Position numbers and translations under genes: made by a program. Below, piece after piece: positions 24,293 to 31,238 of a stretch of 37,616 nt of DNA; position 1 is the stretch's first letter, and each line of letters starts with the position of its first letter. The stretch lies in assembly GCA_038745535.1 (NCBI GenBank), contig JBCDLI010000021.1, positions 1-37,616 of the forward strand, read 5' to 3'. This DNA is from JBCDLI01 sp038745535. GTDB lineage: Bacteria > Pseudomonadota > Alphaproteobacteria > Rhizobiales > Rhizobiaceae. Under the pieces are notes generated by a model, which was given only the letters and a program-made list of their open reading frames with translations, was not told the origin of the DNA and did no database searches.

Positions 24293-25483
24293 GTGAGTAA
24301 GCGTATTTTGCGTGTCCGCAGCGGGTTGGCTGCCAAATTTGGGTTGTCTGCTGCGCTCGCGACGGGGTTGGTGATGAGCAACCCGACGGTTGTGTCTCTC
24401 CAAGATGTTTCGGCCTATCTCTCCGGTGGTGAAGACCCGCAAGCGCGTTGGCTGGCCCACATGACGCCTTCGGGCGCGGGTACCGTGCACGACGCGACAA
24501 TGCATTTTGGCACAGATCGCATGCAGACCGGCTCTGTCGTGCCGATGCCCGGCAGCATCACCAAGCCCGGTGGCGGCGTTGTTGCCATTGATCCCGGCAA
24601 ATCAGTTATTCCCGATACGCCAGACGAAATGCGGATCAATCGCGCCGAAAAATCCGACCGTCTGGTGTCCGTTGCGCCCGTTGCTCCGCCGCGCGCATTT
24701 TCTGCGGGATCGGTGCTGCATCGCGAGAGCATGCTGATCGCGCCACCATCATTCGGCGATGTGCAAACCGTGTTTGAGCGCGCAACGCGAAAGCTTGACG
24801 ACAAGGCCATCGAAATCGCATCGGCATTTCATACCAAAAAGCCGATTCGAAGCAGCGCTGATCTGCCGGTTGCAGTAGCTTCGCTTGTAACGAACACCCA
24901 GCCCGATGTGCTGGCGACCGCCTATGCACCTGCTGCCCCGGATTTCTCCCGCGAATCGCCATTTAACGCGTTGCTGCGCTCTGATGAGTCAGCTGCAGCG
25001 GGTCGCTTCGTTCCGCCGGCAGAAAAGGATGATCACTCTTGGGTGCACAAGCCGCTGCCACCCCACGTATTTTCTGAAAAGGAACAGCGATGTTTGGCAA
25101 TCGGCATCTACTTTGAAGCACGCGGCGAACCGGCGGAAGGGCAAGCAGCCGTTTCTCAGGTGATTCTCAACCGCGTGAAGAACCCGACTTTCCCGGATAC
25201 GATTTGCGGCGTGGTTTACCAAAATTCACACTGGCGCAATCGTTGCCAATTCTCATTCACCTGCGACGGCATCAAGGATCGCGTGAGTTCAAACTACCAT
25301 TGGAAATTGGCCAAGGACATCGCGATGGCGACGACCGCCGGTAAAATTTGGCTGGAAGACATCGGTTCGTCCACACACTATCACGCAACATATGTGAACC
25401 CGCGCTGGGCTCATTCCATGAAGCGGCTGACGCGAATCGGCCTGCACATCTTCTACCGCACTTATAATGGTGGCTGGTCGTAG
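24293..25483 (+). CDS. SleB-type cell wall hydrolase
   Basis: A 396-residue envelope protein. A basic N-terminus and hydrophobic helix (about residues 12-34) form a signal anchor. Residues ~35-255 are a low-complexity, Pro/Ala/Ser-rich region. The C-terminal ~135 residues are a Hydrolase_2 (SleB, PF07486) domain: EKEQRCLAIGIYFEARGEPAEGQAAVSQVILNRV (core at 25076-25177) with the glutamate expected for muralytic activity, then FPDTICGVVYQN and RCQFSFTCDG, and finally THYHATYVNPRW. Such proteins are lytic-transglycosylase-like peptidoglycan hydrolases. The GTG 24293 follows a GGGG stretch; an upstream GTG at 24245 is an alternative. It precedes the ATP synthase genes by 78 bases. Confidence 0.87.
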   Translation: MSKRILRVRSGLAAKFGLSAALATGLVMSNPTVVSLQDVSAYLSGGEDPQARWLAHMTPSGAGTVHDATMHFGTDRMQTGSVVPMPGSITKPGGGVVAIDPGKSVIPDTPDEMRINRAEKSDRLVSVAPVAPPRAFSAGSVLHRESMLIAPPSFGDVQTVFERATRKLDDKAIEIASAFHTKKPIRSSADLPVAVASLVTNTQPDVLATAYAPAAPDFSRESPFNALLRSDESAAAGRFVPPAEKDDHSWVHKPLPPHVFSEKEQRCLAIGIYFEARGEPAEGQAAVSQVILNRVKNPTFPDTICGVVYQNSHWRNRCQFSFTCDGIKDRVSSNYHWKLAKDIAMATTAGKIWLEDIGSSTHYHATYVNPRWAHSMKRLTRIGLHIFYRTYNGGWS

Positions 25484-25561
25484 GCTTACTCGTCATCTGC
25501 TTGACCGCCTGCGCCGCCAATTTTATACGGGCGATGGTTTCGGTTGGAGCTGCTCTGAAGT

Positions 25562-25909
25562 ATGCAAACTCAACAATCAGGTGACGGCGAGGACCGCGAG
25601 AGCGGTGATCTTGACCGCCGTTTGGCGGCGCTGGACGCAAAATTACAGCAAAAAGCGTCAGCCAAGGCAGACGAAAGTGCTGCTGAAAATTCCAACAGTA
25701 GCACTTCCTACGGCAACGCTTTCAGGCTATCGAGCGAATTTATTGGAGGGATCGTAACCGGGGGGCTTATCGGCTACCTAATCGATCACTTCGCGGGGAC
25801 GTCGCCTTGGGGATTGATCGTATTCATCCTCCTCGGTTTCGTTGCAGGAATTTTTAACGTGCTCCGTTCGGCAGGCATGATGGCCAAGCCGGAAGCGCGG
25901 CTGAAGTAA
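25562..25909 (+). CDS. atpI: ATP synthase protein I
   Basis: A 115-residue small membrane protein at the head of the F0 cluster, thought to assist c-ring assembly. The N-terminal ~50 residues are polar (many Gln, Asp, Ser). Then come two hydrophobic helices joined by a short loop, with the AtpI motifs FIGGIVTGGLIGYLIDHFAGTSPWG (core at 25738-25812) and GFVAGIFNVLRSAG. It lies 21 bases before atpB. Position and motifs together make the call firm even though the polar tail is poorly conserved in the family. Confidence 0.93.
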   Translation: MQTQQSGDGEDRESGDLDRRLAALDAKLQQKASAKADESAAENSNSSTSYGNAFRLSSEFIGGIVTGGLIGYLIDHFAGTSPWGLIVFILLGFVAGIFNVLRSAGMMAKPEARLK

Positions 25910-25930
25910 GAGACGGTAAGGACAACAGGC

Positions 25931-26683
25931 GTGGCAAACGATCCTATTTCCCAGTTTGAAGTCAAAACGATTGTTCCGCTTGAGAACATCGCCGGACTGG
26001 ACCTCTCATTCACCAATTCATCTCTGTTTATGGTTGCCACTGTCGCAGCCACGGCAGGTTTTTTTTATATGGCCACATCGAGCCGCAAGCTGGTGCCGGG
26101 TCGCGCGCAGTCTGTTGCCGAGATGGGTTATGAGTTTGTGGCCAACATGTTGCGTGATGCAGCCGGTAATGAGGGGATGAAATTTTTCCCGCTGGTATTC
26201 TCGCTCTTCACATTCGTGCTGGTCGCAAACCTGTTCGGCATGGTGCCGTTTTTCTTCACGGTTACCAGCCAGATCATCGTGACCTTTGCGCTGGCGATGC
26301 TCGTCATCGGCACGGTCGTCGTCTATGGCTTTATGAAACATGGCGGCAAATTCCTGGGGCTGTTCGTGCCCGACGGGGTTCCCGGCTATATACTGCCTCT
26401 GGTGGTGCCAATCGAAGTCGTTTCGTTCCTGTCACGTCCCATTTCTTTGTCGGTACGTCTGTTTGCGAACATGCTCGCTGGCCACATCACGCTGAAGGTT
26501 TTCGCAGGCTTTGTGGCCACGATGTCGGGCGCTGGTGCGCTTGGATTGTTCGGCTCAATCCTGCCTTTGTTCATGACTGTGGCGATCACAGCACTCGAAT
26601 TTTTGGTCGCATTTTTGCAGGCTTACGTCTTTGCAGTCCTCACCTGCATGTACCTAAACGATGCATTGCATCCTAGCCACTGA
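25931..26683 (+). CDS. atpB: ATP synthase F0 subunit a
   Basis: A 250-residue proton-channel subunit that works with the c-ring to pass protons. It has five to six hydrophobic helices. The essential arginine is in SLSVRLFANMLAGH. The alphaproteobacterial start SQFEVKTIVPL and the late helix ending YVFAVLTCMYLNDALH are typical. The GTG 25931 is preceded by TAAGGA. It is followed by 66 bases that carry a strong ribosome-binding site for atpE. Confidence 0.97.
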   Translation: MANDPISQFEVKTIVPLENIAGLDLSFTNSSLFMVATVAATAGFFYMATSSRKLVPGRAQSVAEMGYEFVANMLRDAAGNEGMKFFPLVFSLFTFVLVANLFGMVPFFFTVTSQIIVTFALAMLVIGTVVVYGFMKHGGKFLGLFVPDGVPGYILPLVVPIEVVSFLSRPISLSVRLFANMLAGHITLKVFAGFVATMSGAGALGLFGSILPLFMTVAITALEFLVAFLQAYVFAVLTCMYLNDALHPSH

Positions 26684-26735
26684 TCGGCTAGGCGGCGGCG
26701 AAAATAGAAAATCACAACACCTACCTAAAGTCCTC

Positions 26736-26742
26736 AAGGGAG
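26736..26742 (+). promoter_or_regulatory. strong ribosome-binding site of atpE
   Basis: AAGGGAG with seven bases before the ATG at 26750, behind an A-rich unstructured leader (26701-26735). It is stronger than the sites of the other F0 genes here, fitting the need for about ten c subunits per complex. Confidence 0.7.
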
Positions 26743-26749
26743 TATCAAA

Positions 26750-26977
26750 ATGGAAGCGGAAGCAGCAAAATTCATCGGTGCAGGTCTGGCATGCTTGGGC
26801 ATGGCTGGAACGGCTCTTGGCCTTGGAAACATCTTCGGCAGCTACCTCTCCGGCGCACTGCGCAACCCATCTGCAGCTGACGGCCAGTTTGGTCGCCTGA
26901 TCTTCGGCTTCGCCGTGACAGAAGCGCTCGGCATCTTCTCACTGTTGATCGCACTTCTTCTTCTCTTCGCCGTTTAA
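26750..26977 (+). CDS. atpE: ATP synthase F0 subunit c
   Basis: A 75-residue hairpin protein that forms the rotating c-ring. Helix 1 contains GAGLACLGMAGTALGLGNIFGSYL with the glycine-rich packing motif (core at 26777-26848). The polar loop is RNPSA. Helix 2 has FGFAVTEALGIFSLL with the proton-binding glutamate. No sodium-specific pattern is seen, so a proton-type ring is likely. It has the strongest ribosome-binding site of the cluster and is followed by a stable hairpin before atpF'. Confidence 0.97.
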   Translation: MEAEAAKFIGAGLACLGMAGTALGLGNIFGSYLSGALRNPSAADGQFGRLIFGFAVTEALGIFSLLIALLLLFAV

Positions 26978-27030
26978 TTTCGGGTTTTCGCGGCTTCGAG
27001 CATCGGTTCGGAGTCGCTTGAGAAGACAAA

Positions 27031-27052
27031 CGCGGGCGCAAGCGTGCCCGCG
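27031..27052 (+). promoter_or_regulatory. stable hairpin between atpE and atpF'
   Basis: CGCGGGC (27031-27037) and GCCCGCG (27046-27052) form a perfect 7-bp GC stem with an 8-base loop. No U-run follows, so it is more likely an mRNA-processing or stability element that protects the 3' end of the atpE message than a terminator. Confidence 0.5.
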
Positions 27053-27072
27053 AAGATCGGTCGGAGTTCTCT

Positions 27073-27603
27073 ATGTTCGTTACATCTGCATTGGCAGCCA
27101 CGGCTGAAACAGCCGACGCGGCGGATGGTGTTTTTCCACCGTTCGATTCGTCAAATTTTACCTCGCAGATCTTCTGGTTGGTGGTAACCTTCGGGCTGCT
27201 CTACTGGTTGATGCAGAAGATTTTGGTGCCGCGGGTCAGCGACATTTTAGAAACTCGCTCTGATCGGATCGCTAATGATCTCGACAAGGCAAACGAGTTC
27301 AAAGAACAGGCCGACGAAGCGATAGCTGCTTACGAGCAGGAATTGGCGACGGCAAAAGCTAAGGCTTCAGAAATCGGCGCAAAAGCGCGTGACGCTGCCA
27401 AGTCGGAAGCTGACGCCCGTCAATCCAAGGCTGAGGCTGATCTGGCTGACAAAATGGTGGCCGCGGAACAACGCATCAGCGACGTTCGCGCAGAGGCCAT
27501 GAAAGAAGTGGGTTCCATCGCCAGCGATGCCACCGGCTCAATTCTCGAGCAGCTTATCGGCGCTAAGGCGACAAAAGCCGATCTCGCCAAGGTTATTAAA
27601 TAA
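27073..27603 (+). CDS. atpF': ATP synthase F0 subunit b' (AtpG/AtpF')
   Basis: A 176-residue peripheral-stalk subunit, the b' type found in alphaproteobacteria, cyanobacteria and plastids. A polar N-terminus leads to FTSQIFWLVVTFGLLYWLM, the single membrane helix. It is followed by a long charged coiled coil (LETRSDRIANDLDKANEFKEQ and on) rich in Ala, Glu and Lys. GGAG lies seven bases before the ATG. It pairs with the different b subunit encoded 40 bases downstream to form a heterodimeric stalk. Confidence 0.93.
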   Translation: MFVTSALAATAETADAADGVFPPFDSSNFTSQIFWLVVTFGLLYWLMQKILVPRVSDILETRSDRIANDLDKANEFKEQADEAIAAYEQELATAKAKASEIGAKARDAAKSEADARQSKAEADLADKMVAAEQRISDVRAEAMKEVGSIASDATGSILEQLIGAKATKADLAKVIK

Positions 27604-27643
27604 TTCGTCGCCGATGCTGCGGTGACCACACGGAGTTTGAACG

Positions 27644-28126
27644 ATGCTTGACGCCACATGGTGGACCTTTATCGGCCTGTTGCTGTTTTTCGGCCTCATC
27701 ATCTATCTCAAGGTTCCAGGTATCGTTGGCAAAGCGCTTGATGATCGTTCTGACAAGATCGCCAATCAGTTGGACGAGGCGCGTCGTCTGCGTGAAGAGG
27801 CTCAGGAGCTTCTGGCACAGTACACGAAAAAACGTGCAGAAGCTGAGCAGGAAGCCGAAGATATCGTAGACGCCGCCAAGCGTGAAGCCGATGCCTACGC
27901 TTCCGAGGCTAAGAAGAAGACCGAAGATTACATTGCACGACGGACAGCGATGGCCGAGCAGAAGATCGCTCAAGCCGAAGCTGATGCGGTGAACGAAGTA
28001 CGGTCGTCGGCTGTCGACACCGCTGTTGCGGCTGCAGAACAATTGCTCGGCTCAAAGTTGACCGCCGCAAAGTCCAACGATCTCTTCAAGACGTCTCTCG
28101 GTGAAATCAAAGAACGTTTGAACTGA
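27644..28126 (+). CDS. atpF: ATP synthase F0 subunit b
   Basis: A 160-residue peripheral-stalk subunit. The membrane helix lies near the N-terminus (ATWWTFIGLLLFFGLIIYL, about residues 4-22). The rest is a long alpha-helical coiled coil beginning DDRSDKIANQLDEARRLREEAQELL (core at 27739-27813). The C-terminal end (FKTSLGEIKERL) would contact subunit delta of F1. GGAG is eight bases before the ATG. It ends the F0 group; the F1 genes are not in this window, as is common in this bacterial class. Confidence 0.95.
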   Translation: MLDATWWTFIGLLLFFGLIIYLKVPGIVGKALDDRSDKIANQLDEARRLREEAQELLAQYTKKRAEAEQEAEDIVDAAKREADAYASEAKKKTEDYIARRTAMAEQKIAQAEADAVNEVRSSAVDTAVAAAEQLLGSKLTAAKSNDLFKTSLGEIKERLN

Positions 28127-28144
28127 GTTTGCTCGAAATGGGAG

Positions 28145-28837
28145 CTACAGCAGCTTCTCTTGATTAAGTGGTCTGAACGAAAACCGGTGCACGCCCTTTA
28201 GTCCGCCATTCGCACCGATAATCTCACGATGTTTGGCTGTGCCATATCCCGCATTTTGCGCGAAATGATAGTGTGGGTTCAACGCGTCTAAATTGGCCAT
28301 CATTCGGTCTCGAGTGACCTTAGCAATGATCGATGCGGCAGCGATTGAAATTGATTTCGCGTCACCGCTGACAATCGCCTCACACCGAATTTGCGCAGGC
28401 ATCGACGAGGGGACGCGATTACCGTCCACCAATAATACATCCGGCAATTGAGGAAGAGCCAACGTAGCAAGCCGCATGGCGGTCATGCTGGCTTGCAGAA
28501 TGTTCAACTCATCGATCGTTTCTGCGGAGATGGACGCGATGGAAATACATCCCGCATGTTTATGGATCGCATCAAACAATTGCTCGCGTTTTGCCACACT
28601 TAGCTTCTTTGAGTCGTTGAGGCCCGACAGTTCATTCCTTGCCGTTGAAGACATCTTTACTGGAAGAATGACCGTTGAGGCGACAACAGGTCCTGCTAGC
28701 GGGCCGCGCCCAGCCTCATCGGTTCCCGCAATGTGTTTGAAGCCTCTCGCCACATAGCTGCGTTCAATCTCGTCGGTCGCATGTTGTTTTGTCTTCGTTG
28801 CCATCGCGCCCAGCCATGCAGGAGGGCCCATCACCAT
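28145..28837 (-). CDS. rnhB: ribonuclease HII
   Basis: Removes RNA from RNA-DNA hybrids and incises at single ribonucleotides in DNA. Catalytic residues are seen in AGTDEAGRGPLAGPVVA (Asp and Glu of the first strand), LLVDGNRV (Asp) and SISIAAASIIAKVTRDR. The chain ends with a conserved GYGTAKHREII and HRFSFRPL. The start is uncertain: ATG GTG ATG codons lie at 28837-28829 and another ATG at 28804, none with a convincing Shine-Dalgarno site. It lies 21 bases behind the radical SAM gene and converges on atpF with 18 bases between them. Confidence 0.95.
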   Translation of the reverse strand: MVMGPPAWLGAMATKTKQHATDEIERSYVARGFKHIAGTDEAGRGPLAGPVVASTVILPVKMSSTARNELSGLNDSKKLSVAKREQLFDAIHKHAGCISIASISAETIDELNILQASMTAMRLATLALPQLPDVLLVDGNRVPSSMPAQIRCEAIVSGDAKSISIAAASIIAKVTRDRMMANLDALNPHYHFAQNAGYGTAKHREIIGANGGLKGVHRFSFRPLNQEKLL

Positions 28838-28858
28838 GCAAGCGAAGTCGGTGACAAC

Positions 28859-30022
28859 TCACAGCAGACACAATTGCTCGTCGTTCTTAGGCGTACCGGT
28901 GAACAGATCAGTGCGAAGTTTCAGCCTTCTTTTATTCAGGCCGTATCGCTTCAACGCGAGCTCGAAGCGCCGACCAATCTGCACAGCATAAGGACCTTTG
29001 CCACGCATGCGTTCATTCCATTTTGCGTCATAGTCTTTGCCCCCACGCATGGAGCGAATAAGGCTCATGACGTGCCGGTAGCGCTCGGGGTAGTGCCGCA
29101 GGAGCCACTCTTTGAAGACCGGTGCAACCTCAAGGGGCAACCGCAGCAGCACATAGCCTGCTTCTGCCGCTCCAAGACCAGCAGCTGCATCCAGAATACG
29201 CTCAATTTCATGGTCATTGAGGCCTGGTATAATCGGGGCGGCCATGATGCCAGCGGGAACGCCGGCGTCGTTGAGCTTCTTCACGGCTTCCAATCGCTTT
29301 GACGGCGTTGACGCGCGGGGCTCCATGGTTCGGGCCAGCTTCTTGTCCATGGTGGTCACAGACAGTGCAACCTTCACCAGACCCTTATCAGCCATGCGTT
29401 CGAGAATATCGATATCACGCAAGATGAGCGCAGATTTCGTGACGATGCCCACTGGATGATTGTGCTTTTCCAGCACCTCGAGCATGGCCCGCGTCACCAT
29501 CCATTCGCGCTCAATCGGCTGGTAGGGATCGGTGTTGGTTCCAAGTGCGATTGTCGCGACCTCGTAGCCAGGCTTGGTAATTTCCTTTTCAAGCAGGCTC
29601 GCAGCATTTGGCTTTACAAACAGACGGCTTTCAAAATCAACGCCCGACGATAGGCCCTGATAGGCATGCGTTGGCCGGGCAAAGCAATAAACGCACCCGT
29701 GTTCGCAGCCTCGATAGGCATTCGCAGAACGATCAAACGCCACGTCCGGGGATTGATTACGGGTAATGATCGTTCGAGCGTGTTCAGTCTGCACATGCGT
29801 CTTGAACGGCTCCAACGCCTCCAGATCAGTCCAGCCATCATTGAATTGCTCGTAGCCGAGCTTTTCATACCGCCCGGACGGATTGATTGAGCTTGCGCGT
29901 CCGCGAACGCGCTTTTCAGGCAGGCGGAACTGGCGCGTTCTAATAAATTCATTTGCGACCGTTGCGCCTTTGTCCGCGCCCAAGGTGCCTGCTAATCTAT
30001 CCGCTGTGTCGATCACTCGCAT
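28859..30022 (-). CDS. PA0069 family radical SAM protein (SplB-like)
   Basis: A ~387-residue radical SAM protein. The iron-sulfur cluster cysteines form a CX3CX2C motif in AYRGCEHGCVYCFARP, followed by LGTNTDPYQPIEREW and GIVTKSALILRDIDIL strands of the partial barrel. The name follows the PA0069/Rv2578c family, related to the spore photoproduct lyase branch; the reaction is unknown. ATG 30022 is preferred (GGTGA upstream); GTG 30031 is an alternative. In many rhizobial genomes it stands before rnhB, as here. Confidence 0.9.
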   Translation of the reverse strand: MRVIDTADRLAGTLGADKGATVANEFIRTRQFRLPEKRVRGRASSINPSGRYEKLGYEQFNDGWTDLEALEPFKTHVQTEHARTIITRNQSPDVAFDRSANAYRGCEHGCVYCFARPTHAYQGLSSGVDFESRLFVKPNAASLLEKEITKPGYEVATIALGTNTDPYQPIEREWMVTRAMLEVLEKHNHPVGIVTKSALILRDIDILERMADKGLVKVALSVTTMDKKLARTMEPRASTPSKRLEAVKKLNDAGVPAGIMAAPIIPGLNDHEIERILDAAAGLGAAEAGYVLLRLPLEVAPVFKEWLLRHYPERYRHVMSLIRSMRGGKDYDAKWNERMRGKGPYAVQIGRRFELALKRYGLNKRRLKLRTDLFTGTPKNDEQLCLL

Positions 30023-30033
30023 TGTGGTCACCG

Positions 30034-30050
30034 TTTCTGTTAATCAGAAA
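30034..30050 (-). promoter_or_regulatory. inverted repeat upstream of the radical SAM gene
   Basis: TTTCTG-TTAAT-CAGAAA is a perfect 6-bp inverted repeat directly before the possible GTG start of the radical SAM gene, in the 107-base gap to the divergent glycosyltransferase gene. It may be an operator. Confidence 0.35.
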
Positions 30051-30138
30051 TTATTCCTATCGCTCGAATGAGAACAATACAAGAACATTGTGGTATCTTT
30101 ACGTTGCAGCCGACCAAAGCATCGCATAGTGTGCGCCA

Positions 30139-30690
30139 ATGATTACAGTTGTGATCCCTACATCGAACGACGAACGGCCTTTGGCGCGCATGCTGCCACC
30201 GCTTGTTCATGAATTGATTCATGGGCCGGTGACGGATGTGATCGTGTATGACCAGGCGTCATCGGACAGCACTTTGGAAGTCTGTGAGATCGCAGGGTGC
30301 GCATGCGTGGACGCGACGCGGATTCCGCTGGCGGATGCACTGAAGAAAGCGCGGGCCAACTGGCTGCTGTTCTTACCGCCGGGCGCTGTGCTTGCGCAGG
30401 GGTGGAGCACCCATGTCGCTGAGTATATTGACCATCAGCAGGGCGGTGGAGCACCGGCGGTCTTCAAAATCGCCACCGATCCCACGCTGAATTGGTGGCA
30501 GCGATTGTTTCGCTCATCCAAGGCGCAACATCCCGTGCTGCCGAAAGGCTACCTGGTATCGTACAGGCAAGCTCAAATGGTTTTGGCGCAAGGCGGAACA
30601 ACTATTGAAGCTCTGGTGCGCGGACGGGCAACAAAGAGGCTTCGGGCAGAAATCCAGCTTCCATTGCCGAACGAAGCCGCGATCGCCTAA
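30139..30690 (+). CDS. short family 2-like glycosyltransferase
   Basis: A 183-residue protein that begins as a GT-A fold: MITVVIPTSNDERPL, then VIVYDQASSDSTLEV with an aspartate in the nucleotide-sugar site region, and a strand WLLFLPPGAVLAQGW. The second half (TLNWWQRLFRSSKAQHPVLPKGYLVSY) resembles the acceptor half of rhizobial family 2 proteins. It is shorter than typical GT2 enzymes and shows no clear catalytic-base motif, so activity is uncertain. The stop overlaps the opposite-strand moaB stop. Donor and acceptor are unknown. Confidence 0.72.
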   Translation: MITVVIPTSNDERPLARMLPPLVHELIHGPVTDVIVYDQASSDSTLEVCEIAGCACVDATRIPLADALKKARANWLLFLPPGAVLAQGWSTHVAEYIDHQQGGGAPAVFKIATDPTLNWWQRLFRSSKAQHPVLPKGYLVSYRQAQMVLAQGGTTIEALVRGRATKRLRAEIQLPLPNEAAIA

Positions 30691-31220
30691 CGTTTCAAGT
30701 GCTCGTCCAAACGCGGCATGATTTCTACAAAATTGCAGGGACGGTGGCGGTAGTCGAGCTGGTATTTCAAAATGCCGTCCCACGCATCTTTGCATGCGCC
30801 CGGTGACCCCGGCAGGACAAACACAAACGTTGAATTGATCACACCGCCCGTAGCGCGGGACTGGATCGTCGACGTGCCGATTTTATCAAATGAGATCCGG
30901 TGAAACACTTCCGAAAAGCCGTCCATCCGCTTTTCAAACATCGGTTCCAGTGCGTCCGGCGTCACGTCCCTACCGGTAAATCCAGTGCCACCGGTGGTGA
31001 TAACCACATCGACATCGTCGCGTTTTGTCCACGCATCAACGGTCGCTGATATTGTCTTGACGTCATCGGTTGCAATAGCGCGGTCCGCCAGCGTGTGACC
31101 CGCCGTAGTAAGCCGGGCAACCAGCGTATTGCCGGATTTATCGTCGTCCAGCGAACGCGTGTCCGACACAGTCAGTACCGCTATGTCGAGAGAAATAAAC
31201 TCCCGCGCCTCGTCGATCAT
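30687..31220 (-). CDS. moaB: molybdenum cofactor biosynthesis protein MoaB
   Basis: A 177-residue MoaB/MogA-family protein that acts at the molybdopterin adenylylation step. Motifs are IAVLTVSDTR at the start, VVITTGGTGFTGRDVTPDAL (the pterin-binding GGTG loop) and VFVLPGSPGACKDAW. The strands and spacing match MoaB rather than the longer MoeA. The TPR gene follows it on the upstream side of the same strand with an 18-base gap (stop of TPR to start of moaB). No other molybdenum-cofactor genes are in the window. Confidence 0.94.
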   Translation of the reverse strand: MIDEAREFISLDIAVLTVSDTRSLDDDKSGNTLVARLTTAGHTLADRAIATDDVKTISATVDAWTKRDDVDVVITTGGTGFTGRDVTPDALEPMFEKRMDGFSEVFHRISFDKIGTSTIQSRATGGVINSTFVFVLPGSPGACKDAWDGILKYQLDYRHRPCNFVEIMPRLDEHLKR

Positions 31221-31238
31221 AGAAGCGATCCCGCGACC

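Noticed and set aside
27031..27052. Intrinsic terminator between atpE and atpF'
   Set aside because: The stem is strong but no U-run follows, and the F0 genes must be expressed together; kept as a possible processing or stability hairpin.
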